This document shows positions 33,545-46,269 of a stretch of DNA of 64,000 bases, piece by piece. Made by a program: the position numbers and the translations under genes. This DNA comes from Glandiceps talaboti (taxonomy: Eukaryota; Hemichordata; Enteropneusta; Spengelidae), in the NCBI RefSeq assembly GCF_964340395.1, contig NC_135564.1, positions 20,324,107-20,388,106 of the forward strand, given 5' to 3'. Numbering within the stretch: the first letter of the stretch is position 1; each line of letters begins with the position of its first letter. The notes below the pieces were generated by a model. The model had not been told where the DNA came from. It saw nothing but the letters and a program-made list of their open reading frames with translations, and searched no databases.

Positions 33545-35540
33545 TTATTAAGCTGTGTACACAAGAAGTGACATTGGCAAGGAAATATACCAAGAGAAAC
33601 ACTGATGTTTACAATGCCTTGAAAATATTAAGTATATCTAGCTGTGACACTTGCTGGAGTATCATCTACAAATGAAAAAATGTACTTAAATAGAGAATGA
33701 TTATCAAATTTAAGTAACTGCGACTGTAAACTAAATAAAATTTCCCAAGTATTCATCTCCTATCTACTTAATTCTTTCATTTTTACACAGTAATGCAGTG
33801 AAATTCATCTCCAATACTCGAACTAGACAAGGTGAATAATCTCTTTTCCTTTCAATGTTCTTGTAACGACCAGTTTCTATTGGCAATATATGGTTTGAAA
33901 TCCTTAAGTTTGTAACAACTATTCTATCAAAAGTGTTTCTAACAACAGATAAATATTTATCACTTTGAAAAGTTCACTTATTTTTTGAATAAACATGAAG
34001 TTTGTTGTTACTTGCCACAGATTGCTTCCACATGTCAATAAATTTTGATTTCAAAGAACCTTTAACTTTCTTTAATATAGTAGACAATTTACAATTCTCA
34101 CCAAGTAAAGACGCCTTTTTAACTTGTTTTAACTGAAACCAATATTTGACAACATTTTCAATAACAGTAATTAATAATCGAAAACAACCCAATTCACCTC
34201 AACATGAATGAATACATGATGTTTTGTTAACTCTAAGCATATATCTGCATGCTTTTGTGTGTTGATTCAATATCATTCATCACAGGCTTAAGAAAGTATT
34301 CATTGAATTTGCCAACATCAACTCTTCGGAATATGTAGGCACCCCAAACTTCAGATCCATATAATAATATTGGTTTGACCAAAGAGTCAAAGGGATGCAA
34401 TTGAACATCAACTGAAGCTCCATTATGTGTATTCAGTACGTTAGTGTAAGCAAACAGAGCTCTCAAAGCTTTATTCTTCAAAGCCACTCTAGTATTTTGA
34501 AATTTCCTGAAGGGGTTAATGAAATACCTAAATAAGTGTATGATGCAACAATATCCACTCTTTCCGTATAAATAAAGAAACTATATTTAAGTGGTTTAAA
34601 ATTAGTATTGAACACCATAACTTTTGTCTTTTTAAGACTCACTGTTAGTTGCCATTTGTTGCAAAAGGATTCAAGTAATCTGAGTGAATGTTGTAAACCA
34701 TGACTAGAAGTTGACAACAGTACAATATCATCAGCGAACATAAGGATCGGTAATTTCTTATCTATCAAAAAGGGAGGATCAATACATTTTCTGTGAAGTA
34801 ACATTGGCAAATCATTAATGAATAGGTTGGACAGTATGAGATTTAGATTACAACCTTGTCTTGTACCAATACCAAAAGAAAAGAAATCGGTATAACCAGT
34901 TGAGAGTTTGATACAAGACTGAATATTATCATAAATACACTTGATGATATTCAAAAATTTACTACTGAAACCTTGTTTTGATAATTTGGAGAAAAATCCT
35001 AAATGCCAAACACTATCAAAAGCTTTCTTAAGATCTACAGAACAAGCAAACACATGTTTTGATCTACTTTTTTGTTTGTAGAAGTTAATCAATGTCTTTA
35101 AAACAAATACATGATCTGATGTATGGCAGCCTTCCTGAAAATCTATTTGCTTACAATTCAACAAGTTATTCTTCTGAATGAAAATCTGAATTCGATTATC
35201 TAAAATAACAGTAAAAAGTTTACCAACACAACTACTTATAGTAATCCCTCTATAATTTGAAGGGTCATCTTTTGTACCAGATTTATGAATAAGGACGATG
35301 AAACCTTTACTCCAAATAGATGGAAATATTTCACTTTTCATAATTGTATTAAAAAGTTTAAGTAGAGCAGGCATTAGTATGGCTGAACCACATTTCAACA
35401 TTTCATTTAATATTCCATCATCCCAACAAGTTTTACCTGATTTAAGTGATTTTATTGCAGCAGAAACTTTGGTATCACTAATAGAAGAATCAAGTATCTC
35501 ATTAAAGGAAAAATCAATACATACATATCAAATTCTTTTA
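33545..35540 (-). pseudogene. 5'-truncated, frameshifted non-LTR retrotransposon (LINE) with RT domain
   Basis: The minus strand encodes most of a LINE reverse transcriptase. The main open part (34478-35401) continues without a stop to about 35538. In order it shows an N-terminal segment (GFIVLIHKSGTKDDPSNYRG), the palm motif-A Asp (VDLKKAFDSVW), motif B (GTRQGCNLN, where SP is usual before the Leu/Phe) and the catalytic FADD (ILMFADDIVLLS). Next come KTKVMVFN and YTYLGI. A one-base shift near 34485 leads into LVKPILLYGSEVW (34233-34487). A further shift near 34255 and an in-frame stop precede GELGCF (33974-34192). The end, with IETGRYKNIERKRD, is near 33790-33930. It is clearly dead. The endonuclease and ORF1 are absent, so it is 5'-truncated. 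The exact clade (CR1/L2/Jockey group or other) is undecided. Confidence 0.88.
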
Positions 35541-35649
35541 TTTCCAACTTACATGAAAATAGCATGTACAGGTAAAGTATTTACATAATTCCTTTACAGA
35601 ATACACACACAATACCTTGCAGGAAATCATACTGACTAGTGAACGAGTT

Positions 35650-36140
35650 TCTCTTGGTCACTTATGACAAACGTTCACGTGATATCTGGTTGTTATAGTA
35701 CCTACATCTCAATCTCCAAATTTTGTAAGAACCTATTATTGAGCTTACACTACAATATTTGGTGATGGGTTTGGAATTCCTTCTATTTAAACCAGCTTTG
35801 ATCAAACCACTTGTGACTTTATGATGTACATTTCCGAGACTTCCAATGACAATAACTATTATTTCTGAACGAAAGCCTGTAGTGTTTATTTCTAGTGAGA
35901 GTGGAAAATATTTGTCGAACTTCTTCTGAAAACTCAATGAAATATGTGCATCAAAGGGTACAGACACTTCAACTAATATTGCATGTTTGTTCTGTTTATC
36001 GATGATAGTAATGTCTGGTCATTTATGCTGATGTTCAAAAGTTCTCATATGGGCATCAAACATTTCAGGTTTTAAAACCGTGTCTTTAAATGTCTCCTTG
36101 CCAGGATTACTGTTCGCGATTTTACTGAAGTTTAAATAAA
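35650..36140 (-). pseudogene. 3' fragment of a second LINE: C-terminal endonuclease-like domain
   Basis: Two minus-strand open pieces (36019 upwards and 35662-35967) are in the same frame, separated by one TGA at 36019-36021. Around the stop the frame reads HQHK-stop-PDITIID, then ILVEVSVPFDAH, KFDKYFPL and IVIVIGSLGNVH, ending IGSYKIWRLRCRYY. The PD...E/D-V-(S/T)-x-PFD pattern is typical of the restriction-like endonuclease region at the C terminus of R2/NeSL/Hero-type LINEs. The RT of that element is missing. Because this C-terminal part lies upstream of the other RT in transcription direction, the two fragments are separate insertions. The left limit near 35650 follows the stop codon; the right limit abuts microsatellite. 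Confidence 0.72.
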
Positions 36141-36149
36141 CTATTTTAT

Positions 36150-36206
36150 TCATACATACACACGCACGCACGCACGCACACACACATACATACATACACA
36201 CACACA

Positions 36207-36239
<33 letters not shown>

Positions 36240-36372
36240 GTCCATATGCATGCATGCATGCATGCATGCATACATACATACATACATACATAGATAGATA
36301 TATAGATTGATAGATATATAGATATTTACTAGATAGATACATAGGTAGGTAGAAAGATAGATAGATAGATAG
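36150..36372. repeat. Compound microsatellite block between LINE fragment and satellite
   Basis: On the plus strand, successive runs of CGCA, CACA, CATC, CGTC, ATGC, ATAC and GATA motifs fill this block. It separates the endonuclease-type LINE fragment from the 34-bp satellite, with about 40 bases of GGAC/GGATGG sequence before the first degenerate satellite unit. Confidence 0.93.
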
Positions 36373-38409
36373 TCAGATAATATTAGATGGACGGACGGAT
36401 GGTCGTACACTTGGTATAAAGTAAAATATACCAGCCTTGTCCATTTGGTATTAATCAAGACTTACCATCCTGGCCCATTTGGTATACAGTAAAACACACC
36501 CTCCTGGCCCATTTAGTATACAGTAAAACATACCACCCTGGCCCATTTAGTATACAGTAAACCACACCATCCTGGCCCATTTAGTATACAGTAAAACATA
36601 CCATCCTGGCCCACTTAGTATACAGTAAAAGATACCATCCTGGCCCACTTAGTATACAGTAAAACATACCACCCTGGCCCACTTAGTATACAGTAAAACA
36701 TACCATCCTGGCCGATTTGGTATACAGTAAAACACACCATCCTGGCCCATTTAGTATACAGTAAAACATACCATCCTGGCCCACTTAGTATACAGTAAAA
36801 CATACCATCCTGGCCTATTTAGTATACAGTAAAACATACCATCCTGGCCCATTTAGTATACAGTAAAACACACCATCCTGGCCCATTTAGTATACAGTAA
36901 AACACACCCTCCTGGCCCATTTAGTATACAGTAAAACACACCCTCCTGGCCCATTTGGTATACAGTAAAGCATACCATCCTGGCCCATTTGGTATACAGT
37001 AAAACATACCATCCTGGCCCATTTAGTATACAGTAAAACACACCATCCTGGCCCATTTAGTATACAGTAAAACATACCATCCTGGCCCACTTAGTATACA
37101 GTAAAACATACCATCCTGGCCCATTTGGTTTACAGTAAAACATACCATCCTGGCCCATTTAGTATACAGTAAAACACACCATCCTGGCCCATTTAGTATA
37201 CTGTAAAACATACCATCCTGGCCTATTTAGTATACAGTAAAACACACCCTCCTGGCCCATTTGGTATACAGTAAAGCATACCATCCTGGCCCATTTGGTA
37301 TACAGTAAAACACACCCTCCTGGCCCATTTAGTATACAGTAAAACACACCGTCCTGGCCCATTTGGTATACAGTAAAGCATACCATCCTGGCCCATTTGG
37401 TATACAGTAAAACATACCATCCTGGCCCATTTAGTATACAGTAAAACACACCATCCTGGCCCATTTAGTATACAGTAAAACATACCATCCTGGCCCACTT
37501 AGTATACAGTAAAACATACCATCCTGGCCCATTTAGTATACAGTAAAACATACCATCCTGGCCCATTTAGTATACAGTAAAACATACCATCCTGGCCCAT
37601 TTAGTATACAGTAAAACATACCATCCTGGCCCACTTAGTATACAGTAAAACATACCATCCTGGCCCATTTAGTATACAGTAAAACACACCATCCTGGCCC
37701 ATTTAGTATACTGTAAAACATACCATCCTGGCCTATTTAGTATACAGTAAAACATACCGTCCTGTCCTATTTGGTATACAGTAAAACATACCATCCTGGC
37801 CCATTTAGTATACAGTAAAACACACCCTCCTGGCCCATTTGGTATACAGTAAAACATACCATCCTGGCCCATTTAGTATACAGTAAAACACACCCTCCTG
37901 GCCCATTTAGTATACAGTAAAACACACAATCCTGGCCCATTTGGTATACAGTAAAACATACCATCCTGGCCCATTTGGTATACAGTAAAACACACCATTC
38001 TGGCCCATTTAGTATACAGTAAAACATACCATCCTGTCCTATTTGGTATACAGTAAAATATACCATCCTGGCCCATTTGGTATACAGTAAAACACACCAT
38101 CCTGTCCTATTTGGTATACAGTAAAACACACCATCCTGGCCTATTTGGTATACAGTAAAACATACCATCCTGGCCCATTTAGTATACAGTAAAACATACC
38201 ATCCTGGCCTTTTTGGTATACAGTAAAACACACCATCCTGGCCCATTTGGTATAAAGTAAAACACACCATCCTGGCCTATTTGGTATACAGTAAAACATA
38301 CCATCCTGGCCTATTTGGTATACAGTAAAACACACCATCCTGGCCTATTTGGTATACAGTAAAACATACCATCCTGGCCCACTTAGTATACAGTAAAACA
38401 TACCATCCT

Positions 38410-41400
38410 GGCCCACTTAGTATACAGTAAAACATACCATCCTGGCCCATTTAGTATACAGTAAAACACACCATCCTGGCATATTTGGAATACAGTAAAA
38501 CACACCATCCTGTCCTATTTGGTATACAGTAAAACATACCATCCTGGCCTATTTGGTATACAGTAAAACATACCATTCTGGCCCATTTAGTATACAGTAA
38601 AACATACCATTCTGGCCCACTAAATTAGTATACAGTAAAACATACCATCCTGTCCTATTTGGTATACAGTAAAACATACCATCCTGGCCCATTTAGTATA
38701 GAGTAAAACACAACCTCCTGGCCCATTTGGTATACAGTAAAACATACCATCCTGGCCCATTTAGTATACAGTAAAACATACTATCCTGGCCCATTTAGTA
38801 TACAGTAAAACACACCATCCTGGCCCATTTAGTATACAGTAAAACACACCATCCTGGTCTATTTGGTATACAGTAAAACACACCATCCTGGCCTATTTGG
38901 TATACAGTAAAACATACCATCCTGGCCCATTTAGTATACAGTAAAACACACCATCCTGGCATATCTGGTATACAGTAAAACACACCATCCTGTCCTATTT
39001 GGTATACAGTAAAACATACCATCCTGGCCTATTTGGTATACAGTAAAACATACCATTCTGGCCCATTTAGTATACAGTAAAACATACCATCCTGGCCTAT
39101 TTAGTATACAGTAAAACATACCATTCTGGCCCACTAAATTAGTATACAGTAAAACATACCATCCTGTCCTATTTGGTATACAGTAAAACATACCCTCCTG
39201 GCCTATTTGGTATACAGTAAAACATACCATCCTGTCCTATTTGGTATACAGTAAAACACACCATCCTGGCCTATTTGGTATACAGTAAAACATACCATCC
39301 TGGCCCATTTAGTATACAGTAAAACATACCATTCTGGCCCATTTAGTATACAGTAAAACACACCATTCTGGCCCATTTGGTATACAGTAAAACACACCAT
39401 TCTGGCCCATTTGGTATACAGTAAAACACACCATTCTGGCCCATTTAGTATAGAGTAAAACACAACCTCCTGGCCCATTTGGTATACAGTAAAACATACC
39501 ATCCTGGCCCATTTAGTATACAGTAAAACACACCCTCCTGGCCCATTTAGTATACAGTAAAACACACCCTCCTGGCCCATTTGGTATACAGTAAAACACA
39601 CCATCCTGGCCCATTTGGTATACAGTAAAACACACCATTCTGGCCAATTTAGTATACAGTAAAACACACCATCCTGGCATATTTGGTATACAGTAAAACA
39701 CACCATCCTGTCCTATTTGGTATACAGTAAAACATACCATCCTGGCCTATTTGGTATACAGTAAAACACACTATTCTGGCCCATTTAGTATACAGTAAAA
39801 CATACCATCCTGGCCTATTTAGTATACAGTAAAACATACCATTCTGGCCCATTTAGTATACAGTAAAACACACCATTCTGGCCCATTTAGTATACAGTAA
39901 AACATACCATCCTGGCCCATTTAGTATACAGTAAAACATACCATCCTGGCCCATTTAGTATACAGTAAAACATACCATCCTGGCCTTTTTAGTATACAGT
40001 AAAACATACCATCCTGGCCCATTTAGTATACAGTAAAACATACCATCCTGGCCCATTTAGTATACAGTAAAACATACCATCCTGGCCTATTTGGTATACA
40101 GTAAAACATACCATCCTGGCCCATTTAGTATACAGTAAAACATACCATCCTGGCCCATTTAGTTTCCAGTAAAACATACCATCCTGTCCTATTTAGTATA
40201 CAGTAAAACACACCATCCTGGCCCATTTAGTATACAGTAAAACATACCATCCTGGCCCATTTAGTATACAGTAAAACACACCATCCTGGCCTATTTGGTA
40301 TACAGTAAAACATACCATCCTGGCCCATTTAGTATACAGTAAAACATACCATCCTGGCCCATTTATACAGTAAAACACACCATCCTGGTCTATTTGGTAT
40401 GCAGTAAAACACACCATCCTGGCCCATTTAGTATACAGTAGAACACACCATCCTGGCCCATTTAGTATACAGTAAAACATACCATCCTGGTCTATTTGGT
40501 ATACAGTAAAACACACCATCCTGACCTATTTGGTATACAGTAAAACACACCATCCTGGCCCATTTAGTATACAGTAAAACACACCATCCTGGCCCATTTG
40601 GTATACAGTAAAACACACCATCCTGAACGATTTGGTATACAGTAAAACACACCATCCTGGCCCATTTAGTATACAGTAAAACACACCATCCTGGTCTATT
40701 TGGTATGCAGTAAAACATTTCATCCTGGCCCATTTAGTATACAGTAAAACACACCATCCTGACCTATTTGGTATACAGTAAAACACACCATCCTGGTCTA
40801 TTTGGTATACAGTAAAACACACCATCCTGGCCCATTTGGTATACAGTAAAACACACCATCTTGACCTATTTGGTATACAGTAAAACACACCATCCTGGCC
40901 CATTTAGTATACAGTAAAACATACCATCCTGGCCCATTTAGTATACAGTAAAACACACCATCTTGGCCCATTTAGTATACAGTAAAACACACCATCCTGG
41001 TCTATTTGGTATACAGTAAAACACACCATCCTGGCCCATTTAGTATACAGTAAAACACACCATCCTGGCCCATTTGGTATACAGTAAAACACACCATCCT
41101 GACCTATTTGGTATACAGTAAAACACACCATCCTGGCCCATTTAGTATACAGTAAAACATACCATCCTGGCCCATTTAGTATACAGTAAAACACACCATC
41201 TTGGCCCATTTAGCATACAGTAAAACACACCATCCTGGTCTATTTGGTATACAGTAAAACACACCATCCTGGCCCATTTACTATACAGTAAAACACACCA
41301 TCCTGGCCCATTTAGTATACAGTAAAACATACCATCCTGGCCCATTTAGTATACAGTAAAACACACCATCTTGGCCCATTTAGTATACAGTAAAACACAC

Positions 41401-44400
41401 CATCCTGGTCTATTTGGTATACAGTAAAACATACCATCCTGGCCCATTTAGTATACAGTAAAACACACCATCCTGGCCCATTTAGTATACAGTAAAACAT
41501 ACCATCCTGGCCCACTTAGTATACAGTAAAACATACCATCCTGGCCCATTTGGTTTACAGTAAAACATACCATCCTGGCCCATTTAGTATACAGTAAAAC
41601 ACACCATCCTGGCCCATTTAGTATACTGTAAAACATACCATCCTGGCCTATTTAGTATACAGTAAAACACCCCCTCCTGGCCCATTTGGTATACAGTAAA
41701 GCATACCATACTGGCCCATTTGGTATACAGTAAAACACACCCTCCTGGCCCATTTAGTATACAGTAAAACACACCGTCCTGGCCCATTTGGTATACAGTA
41801 AAGCATACCATCCTGGCCCATTTGGTATACAGTAAAACATACCATCCTGGCCCATTTAGTATACAGTAAAACACACCATCCTGGCCCATTTAGTATACAC
41901 TAAAACATACCATCCTGGCCCACTTAGTATACAGTAAAACATACCATCCTGGCCCATTTAGTATACAGTAAAACACACCATCCTGGCATATTTGGTATAC
42001 AGTAAAACACACCATCCTGTCCTATTTGGTATACAGTAAAACATACCATCCTGGCCTATTTGGTATACAGTAAAACATACCATTCTGGCCCATTTAGTAT
42101 ACAGTAAAACATACCATTCTGGCCCACTAAATTAGTATACAGTAAAACATACCATCCTGTCCTATTTGGTATACAGTAAAACATACCATCCTGGCCCATT
42201 TAGTATAGAGTAAAACACAACCTCCTGGCCCATTTGGTATACAGTAAAACATACCATCCTGGCCCATTTAGTATACAGTAAAACATACTATCCTGGCCCA
42301 TTTAGTATACAGTAAAACACACCATCCTGGCCCATTTAGTATACAGTAAAACACACCATCCTGGTCTATTTGGTATACAGTAAAACACACCATCCTGGCC
42401 TATTTGGTATACAGTAAAACATACCATCCTGGCCCATTTAGTATACAGTAAAACACACCATCCTGGCATATCTGGTATACAGTAAAACACACCATCCTGT
42501 CCTATTTGGTATACAGTAAAACATACCATCCTGGCCTATTTGGTATACAGTAAAACATACCATTCTGGCCCATTTAGTATACAGTAAAACATACCATCCT
42601 GGCCTATTTAGTATACAGTAAAACATACCATTCTGGCCCACTAAATTAGTATACAGTAAAACATACCATCCTGTCCTATTTGGTATACAGTAAAACATAC
42701 CCTCCTGGCCTATTTGGTATACAGTAAAACATACCATCCTGTCCTATTTGGTATACAGTAAAACACACCATCCTGGCCTATTTGGTATACAATAAAACAT
42801 ACCATCCTGGCCCATTTAGTATACAGTAAAACATACCATTCTGGCCCATTTAGTATACAGTAAAACACACCATTCTGGCCCATTTGGTATACAGTAAAAC
42901 ACACCATTCTGGCCCATTTGGTATACAGTAAAACACACCATTCTGGCCCATTTAGTATAGAGTAAAACACAACCTCCTGGCCCATTTGGTATACAGTAAA
43001 AAATACCATCCTGGCCCATTTAGTATACAGTAAAACACACCCTCCTGGCCCATTTAGTATACAGTAAAACACACCCTCCTGGCCCATTTGGTATACAGTA
43101 AAACACACCATCCTGGCCCATTTGGTATACAGTAAAACACACCATTCTGGCCAATTTAGTATACAGTAAAACACACCATCCTGGCATATTTGGTATACAG
43201 TAAAACACACCATCCTGTCCTATTTGGTATACAGTAAAACATACCATCCTGGCCTATTTGGTATACAGTAAAACACACTATTCTGGCCCATTTAGTATAC
43301 AGTAAAACATACCATCCTGGCCTATTTAGTATACAGTAAAACATACCATTCTGGCCCATTTAGTATACAGTAAAACACACCATTCTGGCCCATTTAGTAT
43401 ACAGTAAAACATACCATCCTGGCCCATTTAGTATACAGTAAAACATACCATCCTGGCCCATTTAGTATACAGTAAAACATACCATCCTGGCCTTTTTAGT
43501 ATACAGTAAAACATACCATCCTGGCCCATTTAGTATACAGTAAAACATACCATCCTGGCCCATTTAGTATACAGTAAAACATACCATCCTGGCCTATTTA
43601 GTATACAGTAAAACATACCATCCTGGCCCATTTAGTATACAGTAAAACATACCATCCTGGCCCATTTAGTTTCCAGTAAAACATACCATCCTGTCCTATT
43701 TAGTATACAGTAAAACACACCATCCTGGCCCATTTAGTATACAGTAAAACATACCATCCTGGCCCATTTAGTATACAGTAAAACACACCATCCTGGCCTA
43801 TTTGGTATACAGTAAAACATACCATCCTGGCCCATTTAGTATACAGTAAAACATACCATCCTGGCCCATTTATACAGTAAAACACACCATCCTGGTCTAT
43901 TTGGTATGCAGTAAAACACACCATCCTGGCCCATTTAGTATACAGTAGAACACACCATCCTGGCCCATTTAGTATACAGTAAAACATACCATCCTGGTCT
44001 ATTTGGTATACAGTAAAACACACCATCCTGACCTATTTGGTATACAGTAAAACACACCATCCTGGCCCATTTAGTATACAGTAAAACACACCATCCTGGC
44101 CCATTTGGTATACAGTAAAACACACCATCCTGAACGATTTGGTATACAGTAAAACACACCATCCTGGCCCATTTAGTATACAGTAAAACACACCATCCTG
44201 GTCTATTTGGTATGCAGTAAAACATTTCATCCTGGCCCATTTAGTATACAGTAAAACACACCATCCTGACCTATTTGGTATACAGTAAAACACACCATCC
44301 TGGTCTATTTGGTATACAGTAAAACACACCATCCTGGCCCATTTGGTATACAGTAAAACACACCATCTTGACCTATTTGGTATACAGTAAAACACACCAT

Positions 44401-45423
44401 CCTGGCCCATTTAGTATACAGTAAAACATACCATCCTGGCCCATTTAGTATACAGTAAAACACACCATCTTGGCCCATTTAGTATACAGTAAAACACACC
44501 ATCCTGGTCTATTTGGTATACAGTAAAACACACCATCCTGGCCCATTTAGTATACAGTAAAACACACCATCCTGGCCCATTTGGTATACAGTAAAACACA
44601 CCATCCTGACCTATTTGGTATACAGTAAAACACACCATCCTGGCCCATTTAGTATACAGTAAAACATACCATCCTGGCCCATTTAGTATACAGTAAAACA
44701 CACCATCTTGGCCCATTTAGTATACAGTAAAACACACCATCCTGGTCTATTTGGTATACAGTAAAACACACCATCCTGGCCCATTTACTATACAGTAAAA
44801 CACACCATCCTGGCCCATTTAGTATACAGTAAAATATACCATCCTGGCCCATTTAGTATACAGTAAAACACACCATCTTGGCCCATTTAGTATACAGTAA
44901 AACACACCATCCTGGTCTATTTGGTATACAGTAAAACATACCATCCTGGCCCATTTAGTATACAGTAAAACACACCATCCTGGCCCATTTAGTATACAGT
45001 AAAACATACCATCCTGGCCCACTTAGTATACAGTAAAACATACCATCCTGGCCCATTTGGTTTACAGTAAAACATACCATCCTGGCCCATTTAGTATACA
45101 GTAAAACACACCATCCTGGCCCATTTAGTATACTGTAAAACATACCATCCTGGCCTATTTAGTATACAGTAAAACACCCCCTCCTGGCCCATTTGGTATA
45201 CAGTAAAGCATACCATACTGGCCCATTTGGTATACAGTAAAACACACCCTCCTGGCCCATTTAGTATACAGTAAAACACACCGTCCTGGCCCATTTGGTA
45301 TACAGTAAAGCATACCATCCTGGCCCATTTGGTATACAGTAAAACATACCATCCTGGCCCATTTAGTATACAGTAAAACACACCATCCTGGCCCATTTAG
45401 TATACAGTAAAACATACCATCCT
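38410..45423. repeat. 3507-bp tandem segmental duplication inside the satellite
   Basis: Two adjacent blocks of 103 units each, about 38410-41916 and 41917-45423, carry the same order of variant units. Examples are GGCATATTTGG at 38478 and 41985, paired 38-bp units, the 31-bp unit, and the GAACGATTTGG unit near 40625 and 44132. The offset is 103 x 34 + 5, explained by two 38-bp units (+8) and one 31-bp unit (-3). A few private substitutions separate the blocks, such as GGAATAC in the first versus GGTATAC in the second. Boundaries are approximate to one or two units. Confidence 0.9.
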
Positions 45424-46269
45424 GGCCCACTTAGTATACAGTAAAACATATCATCCTGGCCCATTTAGTATACAGTAAAACATACCATCCTGGCCCATTT
45501 AGTATACAGTAAAACATTTCATCCTGGCCCATTTAGTATACAGTAAAACATACCATCCTGGCCCACTTAGTATACAGTAAAACATACCATCCTGGCCCAT
45601 TTGGTTTACAGTAAAACATACCATCCTGGCCCATTTAGTATACAGTAAAACACACCATCCTGGCCCATTTAGTATACTGTAAAACATACCATCCTGGCCT
45701 ATTTAGTATACAGTAAAACATACCGTCCTGTCCTATTTGGTATACAGTAAAACATACCATCCTGGCCCATTTAGTATACAGTAAAACACACCCTCCTGGC
45801 CCATTTGGTATACAGTAAAACATACCATCCTGGCCCATTTAGTATACAGTAAAACACACCCTCCTGGCCCATTTAGTATACAGTAAAACACACCATCCTG
45901 GCCCATTTGGTATACAGTAAAACATACCATCCTGGCCTATTTGGTATACAGTAAAACACACCATTCTGGCCCATTTAGTATACAGTAAAACATACCATCC
46001 TGTCCTATTTGGTATACAGTAAAATATACCATCCTGGCCCATTTGGTATACAGTAAAACACACCATCCTGTCCTATTTGGTATACAGTAAAACACACCAT
46101 CCTGGCCTATTTGGTATACAGTAAAACATACCATCCTGGCCCATTTAGTATACAGTAAAACATACCATCCTGGCCTTTTTGGTATACAGTAAAACACACC
46201 ATCCTGGCCCATTTGGTATAAAGTAAAACACACCATCCTGGCCTATTTGGTATACAGTAAAACATACCA

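Noticed and set aside
33974-36142. A single LINE carrying both RT and the restriction-like endonuclease
   Set aside because: The endonuclease C-terminal segment lies 5' of the RT in the transcribed direction. In R2-type elements it follows the RT, so two separate fragments fit better.
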